Assembly (NCBI GenBank): GCA_015832175.1
Contig: WJXW01000010.1
Span: 1,612,001 to 1,676,000 of the forward strand
Origin: Paraphaeosphaeria minitans
Lineage: Eukaryota > Ascomycota > Dothideomycetes > Pleosporales > Didymosphaeriaceae
DNA length: 64,000 nt
Reading direction: 5' to 3'
Each line of letters opens with the position of its first letter. Position 1 is the first letter of the stretch. Of this stretch, positions 10,100 through 21,214 are shown in pieces. Below the pieces are notes generated by a model. The model saw only the letters and a list, made by a program, of their open reading frames with translations. It ran no database searches and had not been told where the DNA came from. Position numbers and translations under genes: made by a program.

Positions 10100-10339
10100 G
10101 ATATCAAAGAGAAGAGTTTGGGAATTGTACGATGATGGTTGTAGATATAGGCTTTAAATTCAACGTCAAGCATTGCACATGATTCGTACTGCGCTCTTGC
10201 GCGTAACTACTCATCGTCAGATGAGACCCTTTCTAAGCACCCAGTTTCGATTCAGAAGCTTGGTGCATGCTTCTATTCTATTCAGCCAAAGTCGAGCAAA
10301 GGCGCGGCATCTCTCGACGCGACACTGTGTATCGAGCTC

Positions 10340-10640
10340 ATGAGCGATCGTCTACTCGTCGTCAGTAAGTTGTACATCAATATCTTGTAAGACCAACGAC
10401 CAAATCCAACGACTCTCAGTGCTCTCTTTGATCCGCAAAGCAAACCCACAGCCAGAAGCCGCGGGAAAGCTGTTCGGCGACACCTATCCCCAGCCGCCCG
10501 CCAGGTGGGTTATCTTGCGAAAACCACACCCCGACGAACGGCCAGAATGCCGGGCTTTTCTTCGTCACGAGTCCAACCAGCCAACCTCTACACATCTGAA
10601 CAGAAAAACTTACTCGGTACGAATCGCCGTCCAACCGTGA
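10340..10640 (+). CDS. Possible small spliced gene, unknown
   Basis: Exons 10340-10364 and 10420-10640 join in phase 1 across a 55-base intron with a good donor (GTAAGT) and an acceptor after CTCTCAG. They give 81 residues starting MSDRLLVVMLSLIRKANP. The N terminus is short and hydrophobic and the rest is Pro/Arg rich. I recognise no family. It lies between two convergent genes, so it could equally be the 3' untranslated region of the Coq11-like gene. Support comes only from splice signals and open frame. Confidence 0.25.
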
Positions 10641-10688
10641 ACTGGCAACGATGAAGCAGAATGTAGATGCGTGCGATGAATTTTCTTC

Positions 10689-12197
10689 TCACTTCTTCCG
10701 CGACGACTGCGACACCATCTTCTTCTTGACATGCTTGGGCATCTTGTCCTTTCGCTTCTCGCGCTTCTCCTCCTTCACCGCCTTCTTGTGCTCGCGCTTG
10801 ACGTCTTTGTCCATGTTGCGCTTCCCCCTCGGCGTGCCCTTCTCGAACCTGCTTTCATCGTCTTCGTCCGACGTACCCTCGGAATCGCTTCCCTCCTGCG
10901 ACGCATCAGACTCATTCTGCGACACCGTCGTCCCATCCGCAGCCTTGCCAGCCAACAGCCCCTGGTAAATGAGCTCGTTGCCCTGCCCGCTCTTGACGAG
11001 CTCGGCGTCGCGCTCGATGTCGTAGACCTGGTCGAGCGTCTGGGGAATGTACTGCTGGCGGAAGACCTCCTCGTCGTTGTCCTCGCGCAGCTGATCCTCC
11101 TCGTTCATGGCGTCCTTCTTCTCAAACATTTCCCTGACGTACTTGTCCATGTCGGCGGGCTCCTTGCCGCCTTCCTCACCCGTCACGAAGATGAAGACCT
11201 TGCGCTCGGAGAGCACGTCGACGTTGCGCGTGCGGAAGAAGTCGGACACGTTCTTTACGTCCATGCGCAGGAACTCGAGCGAGCGCGGGTGGTCGTGCTC
11301 GACCGACTGCGAGACATCGATCATGTAGAGCGTGTTCTCGTGGTAGAGGAGGTTGTACTCGCTCAGATCGGCGTGGACGAGGCGGCACGTCTGGTACATG
11401 GTGCGCATGTAGCCCAGGAGCTGGATGTATATGCTCGTCCATTTCTGCTCCTCCTCTTCCGCCGTGAGGCCCTCGAACTTGACGTCGCGGAGCCGAGGCG
11501 CGGGCCAGCCCTTCTTGTCGCCGAGGAAGCTCATGACGAGGACGTGCAGGCGCAGATATAGAGGCTCGGGGGCCGGGATGCCAGCGTTGTATATCCGCCT
11601 GAGATTGCGCATCTCCTTCTCCGCCCACACCTTGACCATGGCGCGGTTGTTGCTCTTGTTGTAGCCTGTACGGAAGCGGAACTCGCCCGTAACGTACTTG
11701 TCGCGGTCCTTGAAGACTAAGATGGACGTCTTGTACACCTTGATCGCTCGGTGCAGTGGCTGTGCGTCATCTTCGGGGATGGTAGCGGCATGGTACACAT
11801 TCGCTTCCTTGCCCGTTGAAATCACACCGTTAATCTCAGACACAATGTTCCGGTTGAGGAGTTGCAACAGGATCATGCGTGTCCGCGGGTCCAGCACCTG
11901 TTCGCTCGTGGCCCGGTCGGCCTTGTCCTTGTCTCTCGATGGGCCTCCACCCATGCCAGCCATTCTGTTGTCGAGACGTATTCGGCCTGCATGTTTCGAT
12001 AGCGACGCCACTTGGTCGTCGAGAGAGGCACTGGTGTTTGCGGAGGGTTTTGATTGTTTTTGGGCGTTCGGGCCGGCCACGAGTTCGGGGACATCATCGT
12101 CGTCAGATGGGTAGAAAAGGTCTTCAATGTCGCTTTCGCCTTCTTCGTCCACAATCGGCTCGTTCGTAGTAGGGACGGTGGGCTCGGTGCTCGCCAT
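10689..12197 (-). CDS. RIO1: RIO1 atypical serine kinase/ATPase
   Basis: Rio1 drives the last cytoplasmic steps of 40S ribosomal subunit maturation. This single exon gives 502 residues, the expected size. The RIO domain spans about 100-330. Its nucleotide loop is STGKEANVY (127-135), the lysine sits in AIKVYK (151-156), the catalytic loop is HADLSEYN (275-282) and the metal-binding block is IDVSQSVEHDHP (293-304), all diagnostic of RIO1. The acidic N terminus (EESDIEDLFYPSDDDD-like) and the Lys/Arg-rich C terminus (KKAVKEEKREKRKDK) are typical; the latter can act as a nuclear localisation signal. The start is the first ATG and has no competing upstream start. Confidence 0.96.
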   Translation of the reverse strand: MASTEPTVPTTNEPIVDEEGESDIEDLFYPSDDDDVPELVAGPNAQKQSKPSANTSASLDDQVASLSKHAGRIRLDNRMAGMGGGPSRDKDKADRATSEQVLDPRTRMILLQLLNRNIVSEINGVISTGKEANVYHAATIPEDDAQPLHRAIKVYKTSILVFKDRDKYVTGEFRFRTGYNKSNNRAMVKVWAEKEMRNLRRIYNAGIPAPEPLYLRLHVLVMSFLGDKKGWPAPRLRDVKFEGLTAEEEEQKWTSIYIQLLGYMRTMYQTCRLVHADLSEYNLLYHENTLYMIDVSQSVEHDHPRSLEFLRMDVKNVSDFFRTRNVDVLSERKVFIFVTGEEGGKEPADMDKYVREMFEKKDAMNEEDQLREDNDEEVFRQQYIPQTLDQVYDIERDAELVKSGQGNELIYQGLLAGKAADGTTVSQNESDASQEGSDSEGTSDEDDESRFEKGTPRGKRNMDKDVKREHKKAVKEEKREKRKDKMPKHVKKKMVSQSSRKK

Positions 12198-13550
12198 GAC
12201 TGCGCGCAGTGATGATCGAGTGGTGTGTGGCGAAGATGCAAGTATAGCTGCTGTTAAAAATTATGGGAGGTTGAAAGCAGTTGTTCGTGAAATCGTGCTG
12301 AAAGGCGCGGGCGTGGCTATGATAAATGGTGGCGGCGGTATGCAATAAATAGTGACTCGGAGGTGTGAGGGGCATAAAAAGTTCGGTGAGAGTATCGATA
12401 ACGCGCCAGTGGTGGGCACTAGCACTAGTGGGCAGTATAGCGGGGTTGATCAGCCTTACAGAGGCGGTCTGCCTGCCCCTCCAACCTCGCCCCTCCGTGG
12501 CTGGGTGGTCCCGATGATCAGGCTGATCAACCATGAGTCGATAAGACTGCTGTTTCCCTTCCTTACTGCCTGGCTTCTGCGGACTTTACACCTTTCCACC
12601 GCCAATCGCCACACCTGCTTTGACTCATACCAACTGCTCCCCTCATCATCTATCTAGATGCCAACGCAGTCTGCATCATGAAGCTGTCACGCAATCAGGT
12701 GCCCACCGACCTAGTAGTACGATCTAGCGCCGGACCCGCTCGAGGCGTTAGGAACAGGCCTTCAGTATACAGTCCACGGTAGCCACGTCCTCGAACCTTG
12801 CATCGCAGGGGACGACACGTAACACCGGACTTCTAGAGCACATGTGATCCTGCGTTGACTCGCTCCATAATCGAATTATAAAACGGTAACTTGATAGTCT
12901 ATCCCGGTTTCTCATGGCTACTGCATTGCCTATCGAAGACAGGCAGCGCAGCCTAAGGAGACGGGATGGTTGATATCTTGTGATGTTTCCTGCAACGACT
13001 CATCCGGTTCCCACCGCTCAAGTTCTTGTCTGTTGCTGTCCTCTATCATTACAGAAGAATACATTCATAGCGATTTGCACTGAATCAGCGCTTACTTACT
13101 CATACAATATGTCATGAAGGCTTTGTCTAGCATCATCACTTCTCCGATGTCTATTGTTGGACTTCCCACCTAGACGCAACCATGTACTTGCTCCTATCAT
13201 GACTCCAGAAGCTCTTCGCGGTCAGTCGCCACCAGTCATCCTCTCATCACAGACTTCGTATCCCGAATCAGTCGCACTCTGTTTGGGAGGCCGGGATTTC
13301 GCATGTTCGCAGCTTCAGATAGCTGATATGCGTCTTCTACGCCCACTAACGCTTCGCGTACTCGTCACCTAGTCATTCATGACCTCAATTCAATTGCGGT
13401 TAGGCGTGGGCGGAGGAACGATGACTCAACCGGGTCAAGAGCCTGTAGCATGGCGAGATAGCGCGATGGGTCTTTTTTTGTGTCTTGATGGCATACGGCG
13501 GTGCGTATAGTGTCGTCACCCTGAAGGGCTTTCGTGCGCCATGCAGCGGC
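12198..13550. other. Intergenic region, no gene seen
   Basis: This is the promoter side of RIO1 and the 3' side of atg17. Short open frames on both strands show no motifs or splice-supported joins. Confidence 0.5.
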
Positions 13551-15087
13551 TCACATCCTTCTCTTGACCCTGACCAGTGCACGCTCCACGACTTTACGGC
13601 CTAGCTGTGGGATACTTCGGGCCACAAGATCAGTGTCGTTGGCCTCTTCGCCCTCTTCCCGTTCCTGCTCTTGCGGAACGGCAACGGCTCGTACCTCGTA
13701 GCGTCTGGGCGGATCTCGCAAACCAGGCCAAATGTCTAGCGGTAGGAAGTCTCCTTGAGCGAGAGTAAATTGCTCGCGTGCGCGCTCGTCCTCAGCGCGC
13801 AACCTGTCCAGTTCCTTTTGCGCTTCTTCGGCCTTTCGCTTCGCTTTCTCATGTCTTCGCCTGCGTGATGATATTTCCACCAGTAGCTCGGCGTAAGCCA
13901 GATCGAACCGCTCATAGAAGTCGCGCTGGTTTTCCCACTCCTCGATCCCATTCAGCAGCGTAGGTCGCGTGTCCTCCTGCCACGAGGTGTGGAAGGCTCT
14001 GGAGGTGGCAATGTGGCCCTTGACCTCCCCTGCAATGTTCGCTACCATCCTGAGGATACTGGCCAAGGCCGAATCTTCATTGCGAAGATGAGTGATGTGA
14101 TTGTCGATTTGCGACAGCAGATACGACATTTCGGAACCGTGTTCGCGAATCTCGGTCACGACATCTTCAACTTCTTGGGCGTCCCTTTCCAGCACACTCA
14201 GCATCTCCTGGCGCTCTTCTTCCGAGATGGGCTCGGGAGGAGGGCCGTGATCATCGTCCGATGGCAACGAGGCGTCACCGGTGGCCTGCGTCACAGCAGC
14301 AGCGCCGCCTTCTGTATGTCGAAGAGCAGTCACACACAGATCGTAATGCTTGACAAGAGATTGGAAAGCTTGTGCAGCCTCTCTCGCGTGCCCTTCGAGG
14401 TGATGATACAAGCTGGGTATGGGACTCGGGATGGAGTTGGTGACGGGGGTCTTCGGGACGTTGATGATGGAGGAATTGAGGTTCTCGAGCGAGGTATCGA
14501 AGGCGTCGGTGCTCTCCTCAAGGGTCGAGCGAACGTCATTGTATCTGTCTATGCAAGCTCTGAGCGAGTCCTCTAGAGCGGACACGGTCGTGTTGTCGAT
14601 GAAATCGTAGAGGTGTTTCTGCGGGGTGGCGGAGGGCTGGAGGGCAGAGTCTATGGGCGTTTCGCGCAATACGGCGAGGGTAGACTTCAAGGCAGCAAAC
14701 GAGATGTCCAGGTCATGTAGCAGTTGCTGGCTGGTCAGTCGTCTCACGTCGCGCATGGAGAGACGGAGATACCTTGAATTCAGCCTGCACTTCGCCCTCG
14801 ACGACGTCCATGCCGCGACGCACAGCCTCCAGGGCGTCAAGGTCGTCATCGACCATGTTCCTGATGGACGTGTTTTTGGCGGCGATGACGGCGTTCTCCT
14901 CGAGCAGCTCGCGCGCCGACGTCACGATGTCGTTGGCGCGCCATAGTATCGTCTGGGTCTGCAGGGAACGCTTCGAAGCTACAAAGTGAGTCACGAGGTC
15001 CTCGAGCGTCTGCGGGGTGCTCTGGTGCACCGAGGCTTGGGAGCTCGCGCTGGTGGTGGACGATGGCGGCGACGGTGGAGAGGCCAT
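13551..15087 (-). CDS. atg17: Autophagy scaffold protein Atg17
   Basis: Atg17 scaffolds the Atg1 kinase complex at the phagophore assembly site. The model has two exons, 15087-14773 (105 codons) and 14726-13551, joined in phase 0 across a 46-base intron that ends CCAGCCAG, giving 496 residues. The first exon has LEDLVTHFVASKRSL and LWRANDIVTSARELLEENA, typical of the family start. The protein is almost all helical with long coiled coils. It ends with the block GDFLPLDIWPGLRDPPRRYEV, which is the strongest Atg17 signature. The ATG at 15087 lies in CGTGCCATGG and is preferred to a long low-complexity upstream extension. It is divergent from the SconB gene with 870 bases between. Confidence 0.9.
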
Positions 15088-15957
15088 GGCACGAGGCTGG
15101 TCGTCAGCAGCAGCGAGTACTCTGGCTGGCAGCGCAAAGATCAAGATGCATGATCCAATGCAGGTATTGGACGCGTCAGCACCGACGATGAGGGCAAGTG
15201 AAGTCGGGTGTTGGTGGTGAGAGGCAGGCACATGTACGCTTGTAGCATCACGGGCGGCCACCGGGTGATGGGAAGAATGGCGTGCCAAGCACACGCCGAC
15301 GGGCAGTGTGCAAACAACAGAAGCGCAATGTAAGCACCCAACCACTGGAGCGCAATGTGAATGCGTGTGAGCACCCAGCAATAGAAGTGCATGCCAGCGT
15401 CCGACGGCGGTCTGGGTGCGGCGCGGGAGTCAGCAAGGCTTGCCACGGCGCGGGCGGTTCAATCTGGGTTTTCCTGGCTGTTGGGCGTTGCGGGCGATGG
15501 CGTTTGCCAGCCCTTGATGATTGCGTGCTTTGAGGTGCTCGGCGGCGACTTCCTTCCCTCCTTGCTTCCTTCCTGCTATCTAGTCATCGTGCCTGCCCAA
15601 TGCCCCCACACCCACACCGAGCCAGCGCCCAGCCAGTCCGCCCGCAAAAGGAATATCTAATTCCTTTTCACCACCACCTCTTGTCACTGTCACTGTTACT
15701 GTCACTGTTCCCGCCATCGTCGCGCGCACGGCCACCACCCACAGGTTATAGCAGCTAGCCAACCCTGCCCTGTAATTCCCCGCCGTCTCGCTCACCGCTT
15801 GTGGAGCCGCACGACCCTGGTCAACCTGGGCAAGACAGCACGCCATCTTGGGAAATATCTCGTCTTCTGTGCTGCACGCCCCAGCTTCATGAGTGAGCCA
15901 CGGCCGGGACCTTCATAGGGACCCTCCCCCTTGCGCCATCGCTCCCAATTCTCCAGA
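15088..15957. promoter_or_regulatory. Divergent promoter region of atg17 and sconB
   Basis: These 870 bases carry no convincing gene. A CACTGTCACTGTTACTGTCACTG simple repeat is at about 15682-15706. Regulatory sites for sulfur control may be expected here, but none was identified. Confidence 0.45.
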
Positions 15958-18191
15958 ATGGCGTCAAATACCACACATGTCGCCGAACCTCGCGCAACCG
16001 ACCCGACCTCTCTCCCGCCCTCGCACAACCCTCCGTCGCGGCGACGACTTTCGTGGCGCACGTCCGTTTCGCAACATTCTGACATCTTGCGCCATCTCCC
16101 TTCCGGGGTACATGATCCCCACGCCGCTCTGATGCTGGGCCACGACCACGAAGGCCTGACCGATCGCGTGCGACACCGCAGAGGGGAGGACGGGGACGAC
16201 ACCGACCAGAACAGCTCCTTCATGAACAAGAGCGCCTCGACCAAAATAGAAAAGATGATTGCCCCCTACCTCGCCCAGCATATACCTCAGCAGTACAACC
16301 CGCTCGGCGGTGGAGGAGAGCCCCATGTGTCGGGCCACACAAACACAAAGTACTGCTACCGCCACCGACCCGACATGCTGTGCAGGAAGCAAGCAGATGA
16401 ACCGACCATGGAGCAGCTGCAGGATGTAGGTACCCCGCATCAATCGTCGCAGCCCTCGCTAACACTGCAAAGGAACTCGGGAGAGAATCGCAAAACGACC
16501 AGCAGAGCATCGCCAACGTGTGGTCCCTCTTCTCCGCCGCCCCTGCCAGACAGCGGAACCTCATGCTCCAAGGCATCCTCTCGACCTGCTGCTTCCCCCA
16601 GCTTTCCTTCATCTCCTCCAACGTCCGCAACCTCATCAAGATCGACTTCCTCTCCGCTCTCCCACCGGAGCTAGGCTTCAAGATTCTCTGCTACCTCGAC
16701 ACCACCTCCCTATGTAAAGCCGCGCAAGTCAGCCAGCGATGGAGGCAACTCGCAGACGACGATGTCGTATGGCACAAGATGTGCGAACAGCACATTGACA
16801 GGAAGTGCACAAAATGCGGATGGGGTCTGCCTCTACTAGACCAACGGAGGCTTCGCACCGAGAAGAGACGCATCCAGCTGCGTGCTTCTGGTCGAGGTCT
16901 CAACGAGTGGTCCCCTGACATCGACATCACCCCGGCCGTAGATGGCCCCACCCCGCCCGCCGCTCTGGTGTGCCATCCCTCTGACCTCTCCGAGACGCCC
17001 CCTGGATCCAAACGCTCCGCCGAAGATGGTCCTTCATCGCCTGAGTCATCATGCAAGCGCACTTGCACTACGCAGTTGTCTCTTCGAGACCAGCAGGCAT
17101 CGTACTTCGACCAGCCAAAGAAGCGGCCGTGGAAGGACGTGTACAAGGACCGTTTCAAGGTGGGGACCAACTGGAAATATGGCCGCTACTCGACGCGTGT
17201 CCTGAAAGGACATACGAATGGTGTCATGTGCCTCCAGTTTGACGAGCGGACCCTCATCACCGGATCCTACGATAACACCATCAAAGTCTGGGATGTCAAC
17301 GCAGGCACCGAAATCCGCACCCTTAGAGGACATCGACTCCCCGTGCGTTGTCTGCAGTTTGACGATGCACGACTCATAACCGGGAGTTTGGACGGTACCA
17401 TGAAGGTCTGGGACTGGAAGACTGGCGAATGTAAGACGACCATTCCGGCCCATGAAGCAGGAGTCATCGGGCTACACATGGTGGACAAGCTGTTGGCATC
17501 AGGATCTGCGGATCACACCATTGCAGTCCATGACCTCGGCACAAAGCAGAAGTTCCGACTGCGTGGTCACGAGGACTGGGTCAACTCTGTCAAAATCGAT
17601 TTGCCTTCTCGCACATTGTTTTCTGCGTCCGATGACCAGACTGTCAAGCTTTGGGATCTCGACACTAGGACCTGCATCAAGACGTTCGAAGGTCACGTTG
17701 GCCAGGTCCAGCAAGTACTTCCTCTTCCCGCCGAATTCGAGATCGATGAAGCGGATTTCCTGCCTAACGCACACAACGACTCTGATACGGCATCGCTCGC
17801 GTCAGAGAACCTCAACTCTAGCTCTTCGTTTGAGGCGACCACTGAGGCTTTCTTCCCCAATGACCCGGATAGGCCGGCTCCGCCAACTTACATGCTCACC
17901 GGATCGCTCGATGGAACGATCCGTCTTTGGCATGTTCCCTCTGGCCGTACCGTTCACCGCTTCTTCGGCCACATCGAAGGCGTCTGGAGCCTCGCTGCCG
18001 ATACTCTACGTCTTGTCTCCGGGGCCGAAGACAAGCTGATCAAGATCTGGGATCCTCGCACCGGCAAGCACGAACGCACACTATCCGGCCACGAGGGCCC
18101 AGTGAATTGTGTAGCCCTGAGCGACTCGCGACTGATCAGCGGAAGTGAAGATGGTACCGTGAGGGTGCACTGCTTCGTTGGCGAGGGATGA
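15958..18191 (+). CDS. sconB: F-box/WD40 sulfur regulator SconB/Met30
   Basis: SconB (Neurospora SCON-2, yeast Met30) is the substrate receptor of an SCF ubiquitin ligase. It represses sulfur assimilation by acting on the bZIP factor MetR/CYS-3. Exons 15958-16425 and 16473-18191 join in phase 0 (GAT|GTAGGT, branch GCTAAC, acceptor GCAAAG), giving 728 residues. The conserved [25 protein letters not shown] block precedes the splice. After it come the hallmark [20 protein letters not shown], the F-box ([22 protein letters not shown] onwards, about 218-262) and the block [16 protein letters not shown]. Seven WD40 repeats follow, from [14 protein letters not shown] to [16 protein letters not shown] Ser-rich insert splits repeat 5. 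Family and exon structure are both well supported. Confidence 0.94.
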
Positions 18192-19879
18192 GCAGGCAGC
18201 GCGAGCGTTCCATTTGCAATTTTTACCTTTTTTCTAGCGTTCGATACCTACCAACCAGCAAGGTGTTATGGGGCTTCAACTTTAGTCGAATTATCTATTT
18301 GACACTTTCATTGGATGGGCTTGTAGGCACGGGCGTGGGCGGCGTCCCAGAATGTAAACTTCTGGCGTTTGGGGCAACGGGCTCCGCTTGCGAGCAAGGC
18401 GTAGAACAGTTCCATTCCGCCCTGTTCACTGCTACGGCATAGCGAACTAACGTGCAGGCTTTATAGTTACGACCGTATAATATCATCTATCACCCTCACT
18501 TTGTTCCCTGAGAAGGACGAGCAGGACGTGTGCGCCGAGGGCGTCCCCCTGTGGAACGCAGCACATAGACCCCCGGGATGGTGTGCGATGAGACCATCGG
18601 TGTACTCTGGTCGAGCGAATCGCCAGCCGACATGAACTGACCGCGACGGCAGCATACACGTCGCCCGGGTTTCATGTGCTTTTTACTTACAAATACCGTG
18701 GATCCGCGGGGCTTGCGTGACGGTCGGTCTGGAGCTGTTGTCTGTCTGGATCAAGGCATTTTCACCACCCGAGCACGGTAGGTGTCACGTCCGTGAGCGT
18801 CGACCACCGCAGGGTCGTTCTACACCCGAAGAGCGTTTGTGTGCGGGGTTTTTGCAGTGTTTCTTTTCTTTTTATTTCTCGACGAGAAAGAGGAGCGGTG
18901 TTCCATCATCGACGTCGGGGGACGGTCGAGGTCGAGGGTGTGGGTTGTCGTCGTCGTCGTCAGAAACAAACGGGGCTTGTATTCCTGCGCTGCTGCATCC
19001 ACCGCATCCATCCACAGCATCCACTGCAAAGGCCGAAGCCGCACAACCATCACGAACGCAAGACGGAGCTTCTCGTGCAATTTATGAGGATCCGTCTTCG
19101 ATTGCGTCAAGCACCACGCCCGAAGACTCAAGCACTGTAGTACCGCCCTCCCTTTTCCGAGGTACACAAAACACAAAACACACACAACACTCTCGAAATC
19201 AAATTATAGGCATCCCAGCCTAGTCCAAACCCGACTCCAAGTTTCCTCAAAGCAGAACAACACAGATGTCCTCCCCGACATTGCTCCCCACGCCCGCAAC
19301 AACACCAACACCGCCGCTGTCGTTGTTGCGGCCCCCGCGGGAAATTGCGTCGTCCTCGCACTGCGTGCGCATTGGGCGGTACGAGATGCGGTGTGGTGCG
19401 AGGGAGGCGGAGTTGTATTTTTTGATGGGGTTTAAGCGTGTGGGTGGGGGTGTGGGGGGGTTGGGGTAGGGTGGAAGGGTGGGTGTATGGATGATTAGGG
19501 TTGTGGGTGGATGGACGGGAGGAGGGTGCAATGGAGGAAGGGGCGGCGTTGTCGTTGAAGAACTTTTGGATATGTGCACGGATGTGGGAGGGGCGAGGAT
19601 GGTATGGCGGGATCGGGGTTGGTGTTTTTGGGATTTTCCTAAGCCGGGGTGTTGTTGGAATGGAGTTTGGCGTTGTTGTGGGTGTCTTTGACGAGTGTAG
19701 GATTTGGAGGCTGCATTCGCTAATATGGCAAAGATGGATGCTACGGTGCCAGCCTTCCGGTGGCAATCGTTGGTGCTAGGGTATCAGATGCAATAACTGG
19801 TTCTCCTTTCCATGCAATCGCTAGAAAACGCATGAACAAGAAGAGTGTCCGGACGGTGTCCCGGGCTGTGAAAGTGTTT
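18192..19879. other. Intergenic region, no gene accepted
   Basis: Several open frames overlap on both strands, dominated by simple sequence: (GTC)n near 18943-18961, and a G-rich (TGGG)-type stretch at 19440-19520 that reads as a His/Pro/Thr-rich frame on the minus strand (19128-19766). No domain, splice-supported join or conserved motif was found, so none is called. Confidence 0.4.
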
Positions 19880-21214
19880 TCAATGTCTTGCGCTCTCCGG
19901 CTTCCGCCCGTACACAAAGTAGAACCGGATGTACAGGTGCAGGCTCTTGTCTCGTACTTCTTCCCGCACCTTTGCAATCATGATCTTGCACTCCGTCTCG
20001 CTCCAGCCCATAACTTTCCCCAGAAAGCCCAGCGTGTACGGTTCGATGCCTGGCCACGTGTGAGTGCAGTGCCCGCCGAGGACTCGCGCGAGACGTACCT
20101 ATGGACATGTGCTCGCGTTGGTAGCGGCCAATCTCCTTCATCTTCGGATCCTTTGGCCACGGCCCCAGGGGGACCTGCGACAGGGTCAGCAATCGTTTGC
20201 AGGCGCGCACCGCTCAGGAGAACGTCTCGCCCGAGTCTCCCCCCGCATTCTCGCTTATCGTGGGGGCCGTAGCAACAAGACGGAAGGCAGAACCTGCATA
20301 GCAAACGTACGCACCTTTACTACTTTCTCGTGGACGTCGACAAAACCTGCGCCCAACAACCGCTCCTTGAGCGTGTGCCCGACTTTGATTTCCTTGCCGA
20401 ACTTGGCGGCTGCGTCGTTGCAGAGCTGCTGCCAGAGCCTCAGATTGTGTGCACGCTCCATGGAGTCATCGTCGCTCTCCACCCACGCCAAAGGCTCCTG
20501 GAACTCTAGCCACCCCCCGGGTCGCATGTTCTCGTAGCACTGCCGGCACAGCTTCTCCCAGTCGTTGATGGCGCCCGACAGCCCGCGCGCATGGATCAGA
20601 TCGAAGCGCTCGTGCGGACTGTACACCCACTCGCTCTCGGCGTCGTCGATGTAGAACTTTACGTTGGGCGGCACCCAGCTGGGCTGCATGGGCGACAGGT
20701 CGGTGCCCACGACCTCTGAGGCTGGGTTCTCGTCGCCAAAGTCGAGCGCCCAGATGCCTGTGCCCGTCCCGATGTCGAGCACCCGCGCCGGCGCGATGGG
20801 CGACGTGAACAGCTTCCCGTCGAGCAGCATCAGGAAGATGTGGTGCAGCAGGTCGAGGCGGTCCTGCTCGTCCCCGTCGTTGGGTAGGACGTATGCGCCG
20901 CTGCGATAGCCATGGTACCGGCGGCCATTGGAGTACTCGTACTTGAGGATGGACGAGGCCAGCGACGTGCTCGCGCTGGACTCGCCGTCGAAGGCGGAAT
21001 CTGCATCGCTGTCGGACGGCGTCGCAGTGTCGGCCTCGAGCGTCGTCACTTCTTGGATCGCATCCTGATCGGCAGGCGCTGGCACGGATGGCAGCTCCTC
21101 CGCAGACGGTGATGGAGCTGGTGCGGGAGCGGGAGCTGGGTCGGGCGCCGCTGGCACGCTTGTGGCGGCCGACATGGCGTCTTCTTGATGCGCAGGCTCC
21201 TCAGTAGTGCTCAC
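19880..21214 (-). CDS. LaeA-like SAM-dependent methyltransferase
   Basis: The model has three exons, 21214-20315, 20174-20099 and 20049-19880, with phases 0 and 1, giving 381 residues. The N terminus (about 1-90) is Pro/Ala/Ser-rich and disordered. The methyltransferase core starts at EYSNGRRYHGYRSGAYVLPNDG. It has motif I VLDIGTGTGIWALDFGDENP, then VVGTDLSPMQPSWVPPNVKF, RFDLIHARGLSGAINDW and MRPGGWLEFQEP. The small exons supply VPLGPWPKDPKMKEIGRYQ and the end EPYTLGFLGKVMGWSE to IRFYFVYGRKPE, the usual C terminus of this fungal family. The family is related to LaeA, a global regulator of secondary metabolism. Many paralogues exist in each genome, so the exact substrate and role are unknown. 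Confidence 0.9.

Noticed and set aside
15931..16674. Frame continuing past the sconB donor at 16426
   Set aside because: The conserved block continues only after splicing to 16473; the unspliced tail is low-complexity.
18717..19766. Overlapping frames on both strands in the sconB-methyltransferase gap
   Set aside because: They are driven by simple sequence (GTC and TGGG repeats) and have no domain or splice-supported extension.
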